In this document: positions 54,847 through 64,000 of the stretch, piece by piece
How the letters are laid out: each line of letters opens with the position of its first letter
How positions within the stretch are numbered: position 1 is the first letter of the stretch
Assembly (NCBI RefSeq): GCF_902167145.1
Contig: NC_050099.1
Location: 16,692,434-16,756,433 of the forward strand
From: Zea mays
Lineage: Eukaryota > Streptophyta > Magnoliopsida > Poales > Poaceae
Length of the DNA: 64,000 nt
Direction of reading: 5' to 3'
Made by a program: the position numbers and the translations under genes
Notes under the pieces: generated by a model
Told to the model about the DNA's origin: nothing
Seen by the model: the letters and a program-made list of their open reading frames with translations, nothing else
Database searches by the model: none

Positions 54847-57354
54847 ATGGGTAGTCTCCAGCAACCTCTTTAGCCCGGGACGGTGCTCTGCTTCGGGAGT
54901 CTCGAGTTCGTGTCCCTCGACGGCAGCTACGACATGGTACTCCTCTCGCAGCGCGACAGCAACCACGACGGCCGTCAGCTCGCCCGGCGGCGGCGAACTC
55001 GACGACGTCTTCCCCCCGTGGCGGAAGAGCAGCATCCGGGTTTGTCCCGCCACCCTCCTCGCCGCAGGAGGAGGAGACGGGGCAACCGTGGCCAGGCAGG
55101 AGGCGGCACATCGTCGGCTGTCGAGCGAGTCGACGACGCCGGCACCCCAGCGGGGGACATGTCGGGCGTTGTCCTCATGCCTGAGACAAAGACGAGTGTC
55201 GTTTCCCCGCAACGTGCCAACCCCAAGCAGACAGATGACGCCAGCACACTCGCGAAGGATTTGCTGGGCGTTAGCCTCGTGCCTGAGATAACGGTGCAGT
55301 CCATCCCCGACGCGACTTCGTCACCGTCCATCGATCAAGAGGTACCGTCCATTTTCACCCTGTGACTTTTGGATTCAGCTTCGATCCACCAAGCGACCCC
55401 GCTTCGGTGAGCGCTTTCGTAAAGGCATATCCTAACCTTCCGAGGTACCATATGTGGTCAACCTGGGACTGACTGACGGTCGTCTCAACCTATGGGCCCC
55501 CAGGTTCCGAGGAAGAAGATGAGCCCGACTCTGGTTGGGATTTCTCCGGGCTCAGTAATCCCAGTGCCATGCGACTCTTCATGACCGCATGTGACTACTG
55601 CCTCTCCGATTGCTCCGATGATGGCCACAACCTTGACGACGAGGGTTGTGGCCCAAGTCGCGAATGTTTCAACGTCGATCTAGGGGGTCACGACGAAGGC
55701 AACCACCTCGGTATGCCGGAGGATGACGATCCCCCTGGGCCTGCGCCTCGCGTTGACATCCTGCGGGAGCTAGATGTGGTCCCAGTCCCTGCGGGTGGTC
55801 AGGACACACAGCTCGAGCAAATCCACGAGATGCAGGCCAAGCTCGACGAGGAAGCAGGGCAACTTGTGCAGCTCCGGCAAAACATCGAGCAGGAGTGGGC
55901 AGGCCGAGCACTCGCCGGAGAAGCGCATCATCAGGCCCGGGACGTCCAGCGCCGTATCATTGACGATGCCAGGGCAAGGCTGCCCCCGGCCTCCAGCGGG
56001 GTCGGCCAGAATCTGGCTGCAGCGGCGATACTATTCCGAGCAATGCCGGAGCCATCCACCCCTGAGGGGCGGCGTATCCAGGGAGAACTCAAGAATCTCC
56101 TGGAGGATGTCGCGGTCCAACAGGCCGAAAGCTCTGCCTCCCGAAGGCAAGGATGCCCCCCGGAGCATCGCGCAACGACTTCCCGACTCATGCGGGAGGC
56201 CTCCGTCCACACCGGGCGCACGCGGGACGCAACGCCTGCAGCCCTGGGTCGCCTCGGCAACGAGCACCACCGCCACGACCGTCGAGCCTGCCTCGACGAG
56301 AAGGTGCGCCGAGGCTACCAACCCAGGCGTGGGGGACGCTACAATAGCGAGGAGGATCAGAGCCCCTCGCCCGAACCACCAGGTCCGCAAGCCTTCAGCC
56401 GGGCCATACGACGAACGTCGTTCCCGACCCGGTTCCGGGCCCCGACTACCATCACCAAGTACTCGGGGGAAACAAGGCCGGAGTTGTGGCTTGCGGACTA
56501 CCGGCTGGCCTGCCAGCTGGGTGGAACGGACGATGACAACCTCATCATCCGCAACCTCCCCCTGTTTCTCTCTGACACCGCCCGGGCCTGGCTGGAGCAC
56601 CTGCCTCCTGCGCAGATCTCCAACTGGGACGACCTGGTCAAGGCCTTCGCTGGAAACTTCCAGGGCACGTACGTGCGCCCTAGGAACTCTTGGGATCTCC
56701 GAAGCTACCGCCAGCAGCCAGGGGAATCCCTGTGAGAGTACATCCGGCGGTTTTCGAAGCAGCACCGAGCTGCCCAACATCACCGACTCGGATGTCATTG
56801 GGGCATTCCTCACCGGCACCACTTGCCGCGACCTGGTGAGCAAACTGGGCCGCAAGAATCCCACCAAGGCGAGCGAGTTGATGGACATCGCCACCAAGTT
56901 CGCCTCTGGTCAGGAGGCGGTCGAAGCCATCTTCCAGAAGGACAAGCAGCCTCAGGGACGCCAGCAGGAAGACGTCCCCGAGGCGTCCGCCCAGCGGGGC
57001 ACGAAGAAGAAGGCCAAGAAGAAGGCGCAAGCGAAGCGCGATGCCGACGACGCAGATCTTGTCGCTGCCGCCGAGCACAGGAACCCTCGAAAGCCTCCCG
57101 GAGGGGCCAACCTGTTCGACAAGATGCTCAAGGAGTCGTGCCCCTATCACCAGGGCGCTGTCAAGCACACCCTTGAGGAATGCGTCATGCTTCGGCGCTA
57201 CTTCCATAAAGTCGGGTCCCCGGCGGGAGATGGCAAAGGCCAAGACAACGACAAGAAGGAGGGCGACAAGGCAGAGGAGTTCCCCGAGGTCCACGGTTGT
57301 TTCATGATCTATGGTGGGCAAGTGGCGAACGCCTTGGCTCGACACCACAAGTAG
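54847..57354 (+). pseudogene. Huck-like gag, frameshifted
   Basis: N-terminal pieces (54883-55365, then the PPSDPASVSAFVKAYP-type segment near 55390-55480) precede a 388-codon frame (55569-56735). That frame carries a coiled-coil-like Gln/Glu/Arg stretch and the capsid region (PELWLADYRLACQLGGTDD, RAWLEHLPPAQISNWDDL). A TGA at 56733-56735 replaces an expected arginine codon. A frameshift follows near 56758, and the C-terminal part (to 57354) has a Lys-rich linker and the motif CPYHQGAVKHTLEEC. At least three lesions, so not functional. Confidence 0.8.
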
Positions 57355-57381
57355 GAGCGCCGGGAGGTCTGCTCGGTAAAG

Positions 57382-58090
57382 GTGGCGGCACCAGTCTACC
57401 TAGACTGGTCCGACAAGCCCATCACCTTCGACCAAGGCGACCACCCTGACTGCGTGCCGAGCCCAGGAAAGTACCCGCTCGTCGTCGACCCCGTCATCGG
57501 CAACACCAGGCTCACCAAGGTCCTCATGGACAGAGGCAGCAGCCTCAACATCATCTACGCCGAGACCCTCGGGCTCTTGGGGATCGATCTGTCCACGATC
57601 CGGGCTGGTGTGGCGCCCTTTCACGGGATCATCCCCGGGAAGCGCGTCGTGCCCCTTGGACAACTCGATCTGCCCCGTCTGCTTCGGAACTCCCTCCAAC
57701 TTCCGAAAGGAAACCCTCACGTTCGAGGTGGTCGGGTTCCGAGGAACCTACCACGCGGTGCTGGGGAGACCGTGCTACGCCAAGTTCATGGCCGTCCCTA
57801 ACTACACCTACCTCAAGCTCAAGATGTCAAGCCCCAACGGGGTCATCACCGTCGGATCCACGTACCGACACGCGTACGAATGCGACGTGGAGTGCGTGGA
57901 GAACGCTGAGGCCCTCGCCGAGTCCGAGGCCCTCATCGCCGACCTAGAGTGCCTCTCCAAGGAGGTGTCTGATGCGAAGCGCTACGCCGGCAACTTCGAA
58001 CCAGCTGAGGCGGTTAAGTCCGTCCCTCTCGACCCCAGCAACGACGCCGACAAGAAGGTTCGGATCGGCTCTGAGCTCGACCCCAAATAG
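57382..58090 (+). pseudogene. Huck-like aspartic protease, active site altered
   Basis: The frame 57382-57801 contains VLMDRGSSLNIIY at the position of the retropepsin D-(T/S/G)-G-S site; arginine replaces the second residue. A frameshift near 57700 moves the later protease part (TYHAVLGRPCYAKFM) into the 57608-58090 frame. That frame stays in phase with RT but meets TAG at 58088-58090. Confidence 0.8.
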
Positions 58091-61000
58091 GAAGCAGTGC
58101 TCGTCGACTTTCTCCGCGCAAATGCCGAAATTTTTGCGTGGAGTCCCTCGGACATGCCGGGCATACCGAGGGATGTCGCTGAGCACTCGCTGGATATCCA
58201 AGCTAGAGCCCGACCCGTGAAGCAGCACCTATGCCGCTTTGACAAAGAGAAGCGCAGGGCCATAGGCGAGGAGATCCATAAGCTGATGGCCGCAGGGTTC
58301 ATCAAAGAGGTATTCCATCCCGAATGGCTAGCTAACCCTCTGCTTGTAAAGAAGAAAGGTGGGAAGTGGAGGATGTGCGTAGACTACACTGGTCTAAACA
58401 AAGCATGTCCAAAGGTTCCCTACCCTCTGCCTCGCATCGATCAAATCGTGGATTCCACTGCTGGGTGCGAAACCCTGTCATTCCTCGACGCCTATTCAGG
58501 TTATCACCAAATCAAGATGAAAGAGTCCGACCAGCTCGCGACTTCTTTCATCACACCTTTTGGCATGTACTGTTATACTACTATGCCATTTGGCTTGAGG
58601 AATGCGGGTGCAACTTACCAAAGGTGCATGAACCACGTGTTCGGAGAGCACATCGGCCGAACGGTCGAGGCTTATGTCGATGACATCGTTGTCAAGACGA
58701 GGAAAGCCTCCGACCTCCTCTCCGACCTTGAAACGACATTCAAGTGTCTGAGAGCGAAGGGCGTGAAGCTCAATCCCGAGAAGTGTGTCTTCGGAGTCCC
58801 CCGAGGCATGCTCCTAGGGTTCATCGTCTCCGAGCGGGGCATCGAGGCCAACCCGGAGAAAATCGCGGCCATCACCAACATGGGGCCTATCAAAGATTTG
58901 AAAGGAGTACAAAGGGTCATGGGATGCCTGGCGGCTCTAAGCCGCTTCATCTTGCGCCTCGGCGAAAAAGGCCTACCCTTGTACCACCTCTTAAGGAAGG
59001 CCGAGCGGTTCACTTGGACCCCCGAGGCCGAGGAAGCCCTCAGAAACTTAAAGGCACTCCTTACAAATGTGCCCATCTTGGTGCCCCCCGCTACAGGAGA
59101 AGCCCTCTTGATCTACGTAGCCGCAACCACTCAGGTGGTCAGCGCCGCGATCGTAGTCGAGAGACGAGAAGAAGGGCATGCACTGCTCGTCCAAAGGCCA
59201 GTTTACTTCATCAGTGAAGTGCTATCCGAGACCAAGATCCGCTACCCGCAAATTCAGAAGCTACTGTACGCAGTAATTCTGACGCGACGAAAGTTGCGAC
59301 ACTACTTCGAGTCTCATCCGGTGACTGTGGTGTCATCCTTCCCCCTGGGGGAGATCATCCAGTGCCGAGAGGCCTCGGGTAGGGTAGCAAAGTGGGCAGT
59401 GGAGCTCATGGGCGAAACACTCTCATTCGTCCCTCGGAAGGCCATAAAATCCCAAGTCTTGGCGGATTTCCTGGCGGAATGGGTCGACACCCAATTGCCA
59501 ACAGCTCCGATCCAACCGGAACTTTGGACCATGTACTTCGATGGGTCGCTGATGAAAACAGGAGCAGGTGCTGGCCTGCTCTTCATCTCACCCCTCGGGA
59601 AACATCTCCGCTACGTGTTGCGCCTCCATTTCCCGGCGTCAAACAACGTGGTCGAGTACGAGGCTCTGGTTAACGGGTTGCGCATCACCATCGAGCTAGG
59701 GGTTCGGCGCCTCAATGCTCGTGGCGACTCGCGGCTTGTCATTGACCAAGTCATGAAGAACTCCCACTGCTGCGACCGGAAGATGGAGGCCTACTGCGAC
59801 GAAGTTCAGCGCCTAGAAGACAAGTTCTACAGGCTGGAACTCAACCATATCGCTCGATGGTACAACAAGACTGCGGATGAGCTAGCTAAAATATCCTCGA
59901 GGCGGACAACGGTTTCCCCAGACGTCTTCTCCAGAGACATACATCAACCCCCCGTCAAGATCGACGACACGCCCGAGCCCGAGGTATCCTCGGCCGCCGA
60001 GGGTGAGGCCCTGCGCGTCGAGAGAGAGCGGAATTGGGTCACGCCTAACCCGAACTGGCAGGCCCCGTACCTGGAATATCTCCTCCGAGGAGAGCTACCC
60101 CTCGACAAGGCCGAAGCTCGGCGACTGGCGTGGCGTGCCAAGTCGTTCGTCTTACTGGGTGATGAAAAGGAGCTCTACCACCGCAGCCCCTCAGGCATTC
60201 TCCAACAATGCATATCCGTCGCCGAAGGACAGGAGCTATTGCAAGAAATACACTTGGGGGCTTGCGGTCACCATGCAGCACCTCGAGCCCTCGTGGGGAA
60301 CGCCTTCCGACAAGGCTTCTACTGGTCGACCGCGGTGGCCGACGCCACTAGGATTGTACACTCCTGCCAAGGGTGTCAATTCTACGCGAGACAGACGCAC
60401 CTGCCCGCTCAGGCCCAGTAGACAATACCCATCACCTGGCCGTTTGCTGTGTGGGGTCTAGACCTCGTTGGTCCCTTGCAGAAGGCACCCGAGGGCTTCT
60501 CGCACCTGCTGGTCACCATCGACAAATTCTCCAAGTGGATCGAGGTCCGACCCCTAACCAGCATCAGGTCCGAGCAGGCGGTGGTGTTCTTCACAAATAT
60601 CATCCATCGCTTTGGGGTCCCGAACTCCATCATCACCAACAATGGCACGCAGTTCACTGGGAAGAAGTTCCTGGACTTCTGCGAGGACCACCACATCCAT
60701 GTGGACTGGGTCGCCGTAGCTCACCCCATGACGAATGGGCAGGTGGAGCGTTCCAACGGTATGATTTTGCAGGGACTTAAACCGAGGATCTACAACGACC
60801 TCAATAAGTTTGGCAATCGATGGATGAAAGAGCTACCCTCGGTGGTCTGGAGTCTGAGGACGACGCCAAGCTGAGCCACGGGTTTCTCGTCGTTCTTTCT
60901 AGTCTATGGGGCCGAGGCTATCTTACCCACAGACTTAGAATACGGTTCCCCGAGGACAAAGGCGTACGACGACCGAAGCAACTAGGCCAGCCGAGAAGAC

Positions 61001-61354
61001 TCACTGGACCAGTTTGAAGAGGCTCGGGACGTGGCCTTACTACACTCGACGCGATATCAGCAGTCTCTGCGACGCTACCACGCCCGAGGGGTTCGGCCCC
61101 GAGGCTTCCAGGTGGGAGACTTGGTACTTCGGCTGTGGCAGGACGCCCGAGGATGCCACAAGCTTACTCCTCCCTGGGAAGGGTCGTTCATCATCGCCAA
61201 GATTTTGAAGCCCGGAACATACAAGCTGGCCAACAATCAAGGCGAGGCTACAGCAACGCTTGGAACATCCAACAGCTACGTCGCTTCTACCCTTAAGATG
61301 TTTCAAGTCGTTCATATACCTCATTTTCTCTTTACATACATAAATAAAGTCTAA
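58091..61354 (+). pseudogene. Huck-like RT, RNase H and integrase with in-frame stops
   Basis: One frame runs the whole length, broken only by stops at 58088 (TAG), 60419 (TAG), 60872 (TGA) and 60983 (TAG). RT has KWRMCVDYTGLNKACP, FLDAYSGYHQI and AYVDDIVVKT (near 58673). RNase H has MYFDGSLMKTGAG, EYEALVNGLRI and ARGDSRLVIDQ. Integrase has the zinc arm (GACGHHAAPRALVGN, CQGCQFYARQTH), WGLDLVGPL, ITNNGTQFTG and VERSNGMILQG. The lack of frameshifts over 3.2 kb contrasts with gag. Confidence 0.88.
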
Positions 61355-61767
61355 CCATCAAGGAAGGGTCAGCCTTGCCTCGACAAAGCCCGACCCTCCC
61401 TCGGGGGCTAGAAGGGGGGAACCCCCTCTGCGTCAAAATTTTCCTCGGAAAAGTTTTCTACCAAAACGACTTTCGTGCTTTCCGACTATATCGATAACAG
61501 AATCCTGCAAGCGAGTAAGAGCGCACGTAAGCGGTAAGGCCGACCGAGCCGAGGGACTCCTACGCCTCCAGGATACGGATACCTCACTCGTCACCTTCCG
61601 CGAAAAGTAACTCTTGCTCGGATAAGCGATTCTGCTACCGACGAACAAGTCCGGATACTCGAAACGAGAGGAAAGGAAACTCAGCTTTATAACACGACAA
61701 TAAGATGTTTAGGGCTCAGCGGCCGTGAAAAACACATGCATACTCCAAACAAACTGCTCCGGCAGAA
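61355..61767 (+). other. Spacer between Huck-like pol and antisense ORF
   Basis: Contains a GGGGGCTAGAAGGGGGGAA purine-rich tract (about 61403-61421), a candidate internal polypurine tract. Otherwise no domain-bearing ORF. Confidence 0.45.
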
Positions 61768-62163
61768 TCAGGCATCGCCCGGGGGAGGAGCGGCACCCTC
61801 GGCGTCGTCTCCACCCTCGGCAAGATCTGGCCCAGCCCCAGACGGCGACACGAGCGGAAGGATCTCCACCTCGAAGGAGGATGCCAGCACCACGCTTGGG
61901 CCCGCGACGACCGCGTCAAGTCTTTGAACCTCGGCTAAGGCAGCCTCATCTTCGTCGGGTAGACAGTACCCCTCGCTGACCCGCTCCAGATCCACGTCGT
62001 AGTGGGAAGCGAGCACGGCAAAGGCTCGCCTAACGCCGTGATGCAGCGCCCCGCGGAGTCTGCTGCACACATGGCCGCCCAAGGCCCGCAGGCGACTCTG
62101 GGGGGAGCTACCCGAGGGGACGTCATCGAGGCCAAAGGCCTGGCAAAAGGCTGAGATAGCCTC
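61768..62163 (-). pseudogene. Antisense ORF fragment of the Huck-like element
   Basis: On the strand opposite to pol, an open frame of about 132 codons ends at TGA (61768-61770) and continues upstream into the LTR inserted at 62164, so its N-terminus is cut off. The preserved part is helical-looking: LRALGGHVCSRLRGALHH, RRAFAVLASHYDVDLERV, then an acidic Ala/Gly/Pro tail ending GAAPPPGDA. Tat-lineage elements such as Grande and RIRE2 are known to carry extra, often antisense, ORFs between pol and the 3' LTR. I recognise it only as that class; its function is unknown. Confidence 0.6.
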
Positions 62164-62843
62164 TGTTGGGGGCCTTCGGCTTCCGAAGGTCCTCAAAAAC
62201 GTAATTTGACTATGTTTTCCAAGAGAAATATGTGAACAGGTACCTTCGAAGCCAGGTTGCGAGTATACAAAAGCATGGTTAAGACGAAGCTTAACTGGGA
62301 CGACAATCACGATGAAGGATAAGACGATCACGAAGCTATGTGCAGAAGAGCTTCGGCATAACGGCGGAAAGGGAAACCAACTTAAAGATGAAAAGCCAAA
62401 TTAGACCTCAAAGAATTACTATAGAGTTATTGATAAATGTAAAGGGCATTAATGTAATTTTGCATGGGCTGCGACCCGTGTCTATAAATAGGTGAACAGT
62501 ATTCCCGCACTGTTCACGCTGACTTGGCATTCACTTTTGCGTCACGCCTGTATCCTCATCCCTTCAAGCCGAAGGTACATTTGTAATTTACCATTATTTA
62601 CATAAGTAATATAAATGGAAATAGATTAATAATAATGTTTACAGAAATTATGTTACTTTCTATACTTTGTATGAATGTTCTCCATGGTTTATCATGATTA
62701 TGAAGGTATGTCCTTCATAACCTTCGTCCTAGATTCATTATATCCGAAGAGAAATAATGATCCGAAGGACGAAGGAATTTAATATTTAACATTTTATGTT
62801 GCCTTGTTCTTGATTCATAGCATTTGAGAACAAGTCCCCAACA
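62164..62843 (+). repeat. 5' LTR of plus-strand Cinful/Zeon-like element
   Basis: A 680-bp LTR from TGTTGGGGGCCTTCGGC to AAGTCCCCAACA with CTTCGG/CCGAAG motifs and TATAAATA (62483-62490). The PBS TTGGCGCCCACC follows at 62844. The five bases before it (GCCTC, 62159-62163) would be the target duplication. Confidence 0.85.
62483..62490 (+). promoter_or_regulatory. TATA box of Cinful-like LTR
   Basis: TATAAATA followed by GGTGAACAGT, the arrangement also found in the two other LTRs of this family in the window. Confidence 0.6.
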
Positions 62844-62856
62844 TTGGCGCCCACCT
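62844..62856 (+). other. Primer-binding site of plus-strand Cinful-like element
   Basis: TTGGCGCCCACC directly after the LTR CA end. Confidence 0.75.
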
Positions 62857-62916
62857 CCGGTGAACTCACTTCCATTTTTTGAGCTTTGAATACCTTCGGC
62901 AAGCATCACCTTCGTC

Positions 62917-64000
62917 ATGCCGCCGAAAAAAGCTTCAGCAACAGGGGCTGCCACTCTGCAGCCACTGGACCCCAATCAGGACGTCCTTTCCCTTAGGGAG
63001 GCCCGAAGCCAGAAGAGGAAGGCCGCTAGTCCAACGCCTCCGGAGGACGACTTGGATCAGGAGATCCAAAACCTGGAGATCCTTCAGCAGCAGGTGCAAC
63101 GAAAGAAGGAGAAGATGGCTCGTCTAGCTGATCTTCAGAGACAGATAGATGAAGCTTCGGAAGAGGTTCGTCATCTTGTTCAAGATGATCAGAACCGAAG
63201 GCCTCCACGCAGAGAGCTTCATCAAGAAGGCTTTTACAATGAGGACGACTGGTATGAAGATTTCCATCATGGAAATTTTGCTTTCGATGATGCTTCTCCT
63301 CTCTCAACAGAATTGCAGGCTACACCATGGCCCCAGTCTTACAAGCCACCCCAGCTCCCCATGTACGACGGTCATATAGACCCGAAGCAATTTTTGATGA
63401 GCTATGAAGCAACCATATCTTCGTATGGTGGCAATACTGCAGTCATGGCAAAGTCTTTTGTCATGGCCGTCAAGAGTGTCGCTCAGACCTGGTACTCCTC
63501 TCTCCGGCCAGGGACAATCACCTCTTGGCAGAAGCTGAAGGATATGTTGATAACCAGCTTCCAAGGATTTCAGACAAAGCCAGTCACCGCTCAGGCTCTC
63601 TTCCAGTGCACCCAGGACCATGAAGAATACCTTCAGGCGTATGTCCGAAGGTTTCTGCGTCTGAGGGCACAGGCGCCAACAGTGCCCAATGAAATTGTCA
63701 TTGAGGCCATGATTAAGTGGCTTCGGCCGGGACCTTCAGCGCAATACTTTGCCAGGAAGCCACCACAAACTTTGGAGAAGTTGCTCCAAAAGATGGACGA
63801 GTACATTCGAGCTGACAATGACTTCCGCCAAATAAGGGAGGAAGCATTCAGGTTCTCTGAGATGACCAGGGGCTTCGGAGGAAGATTTCACCCGAGGCAT
63901 GTTAGGTCAATTCATAACTCTACTCAAAGTGATGATCGAGGGAGCCAGCAGCAAAGGCCACAATACTCTTCACAAGCTTCGGGGCAGCAGCAAAGTTCTT
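62917..64000 (+). CDS. Ty3/gypsy gag, open to the window edge (partial)
   Basis: From ATG 62917-62919 the frame is uninterrupted for 361 codons and runs off the window, the longest undamaged gag here. It has a basic N-terminus (MPPKKASATG), a heptad-like coiled coil (QEIQNLEILQQQVQRKKE through RQIDEASEE), then the retrotransposon capsid domain (MYDGHIDPKQFLMSYEA, AQTWYSSLRPGTITSWQKL, YVRRFLRLRAQAP) and a Gln/Ser-rich linker. Together with an intact LTR and PBS this element may be relatively young. No CCHC motif is reached before the edge. Confidence 0.85.
   Translation, partial: MPPKKASATGAATLQPLDPNQDVLSLREARSQKRKAASPTPPEDDLDQEIQNLEILQQQVQRKKEKMARLADLQRQIDEASEEVRHLVQDDQNRRPPRRELHQEGFYNEDDWYEDFHHGNFAFDDASPLSTELQATPWPQSYKPPQLPMYDGHIDPKQFLMSYEATISSYGGNTAVMAKSFVMAVKSVAQTWYSSLRPGTITSWQKLKDMLITSFQGFQTKPVTAQALFQCTQDHEEYLQAYVRRFLRLRAQAPTVPNEIVIEAMIKWLRPGPSAQYFARKPPQTLEKLLQKMDEYIRADNDFRQIREEAFRFSEMTRGFGGRFHPRHVRSIHNSTQSDDRGSQQQRPQYSSQASGQQQSS

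Larger units (their letters stand above)
53448..62163 (+). mobile_element. Huck-like Ty3/gypsy (Tat lineage), 3' end displaced
   Basis: A plus-strand element with a 1,339-bp 5' LTR, a TTGGCGCGCCAGGTAG primer site, gag, protease, RT/RNase H, integrase, and an antisense ORF after pol. A Cinful-like LTR interrupts it at 62164, so the 3' LTR lies outside the window. The GC-rich, CTCGCCCGA-repeat-bearing LTR and the PBS match what I recall of maize Huck. Confidence 0.8.

Noticed and set aside
54883..55365. 160-codon Arg-rich ORF as a host gene
   Set aside because: It directly follows the Huck-like PBS and continues, with frameshifts, into gag. It is the gag N-terminal region.
55774..57354. 526-codon ORF as a single protein
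   Set aside because: Only the part after about 56758 is in the true gag frame. The first two thirds are an out-of-frame reading of gag.
1..64000. tRNA, rRNA, microRNA or riboswitch genes
   Set aside because: No cloverleaf-like, rRNA-like or long stem-loop structure was recognised by eye. A covariance-model scan would be needed to exclude them.

Overview
The window looks like an intergenic block of a large grass genome, most likely maize (Zea). This is inferred from the transposon families, not from a diagnostic host gene. About three quarters is LTR-retrotransposon DNA nested several layers deep. The only host-type genes are a tandem array of small secreted cysteine-rich peptide genes of the defensin-like (CS-alpha-beta) type between about 21.9 and 52.3 kb.

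Left flank (1-5589, minus strand). Positions 1-970 are an LTR fragment of a Tekay/Del-like chromovirus. It is joined near 1000 to the pol region (integrase, RT/RNase H, protease) and the 5' LTR (4957-5589) of a second Ty3/gypsy element with CTTCGG-rich LTRs (Cinful/Zeon-like). That element has lost gag and its own 3' LTR. Its 5' LTR abuts a truncated Sirevirus LTR.

Sirevirus block (5590-21886, minus strand). Two Opie/Ji-like Ty1/copia elements lie head to tail and share the middle LTR: LTR1 5590-6595, LTR2 13011-14269, LTR3 20646-21886. Both interiors carry gag, protease, integrase and RT/RNase H remnants. They share a gag stop and an RT frameshift, and each also has private catalytic-site damage.

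Peptide array (21887-52303). Six tandem units of about 2.27 kb begin at 21887, 24157, 26427, 35021, 37295 and 50684. The first five carry an 88-codon intronless gene with a TATA box and eight conserved cysteines; the sixth carries a rearranged remnant. Copies 2 and 3 look fully normal. Copy 1 has an upstream ORF, copy 4 has a GTG in place of the start codon plus an altered TATA box, and copy 5 has a 50-bp core-promoter duplication. Two insertions interrupt the array with clean 5-bp target duplications: a 6,311-bp probable solo LTR (28285-34595, CAAAG) and an 11,101-bp chromovirus with two 3,847-bp LTRs that are nearly identical (37773-48873, AATTA).

Right flank (52304-64000). The nest contains an LTR fragment (52304-52784), interrupted by a minus-strand Cinful-like element (3' LTR 52785-53405). 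That is interrupted by a plus-strand Huck-like element (LTR 53448-54786, gag, pol and an antisense ORF). The Huck-like element is in turn interrupted by a plus-strand Cinful-like element (LTR 62164-62843) whose open gag frame runs off the window. Family names come from remembered LTR and PBS patterns and need a repeat-library search.
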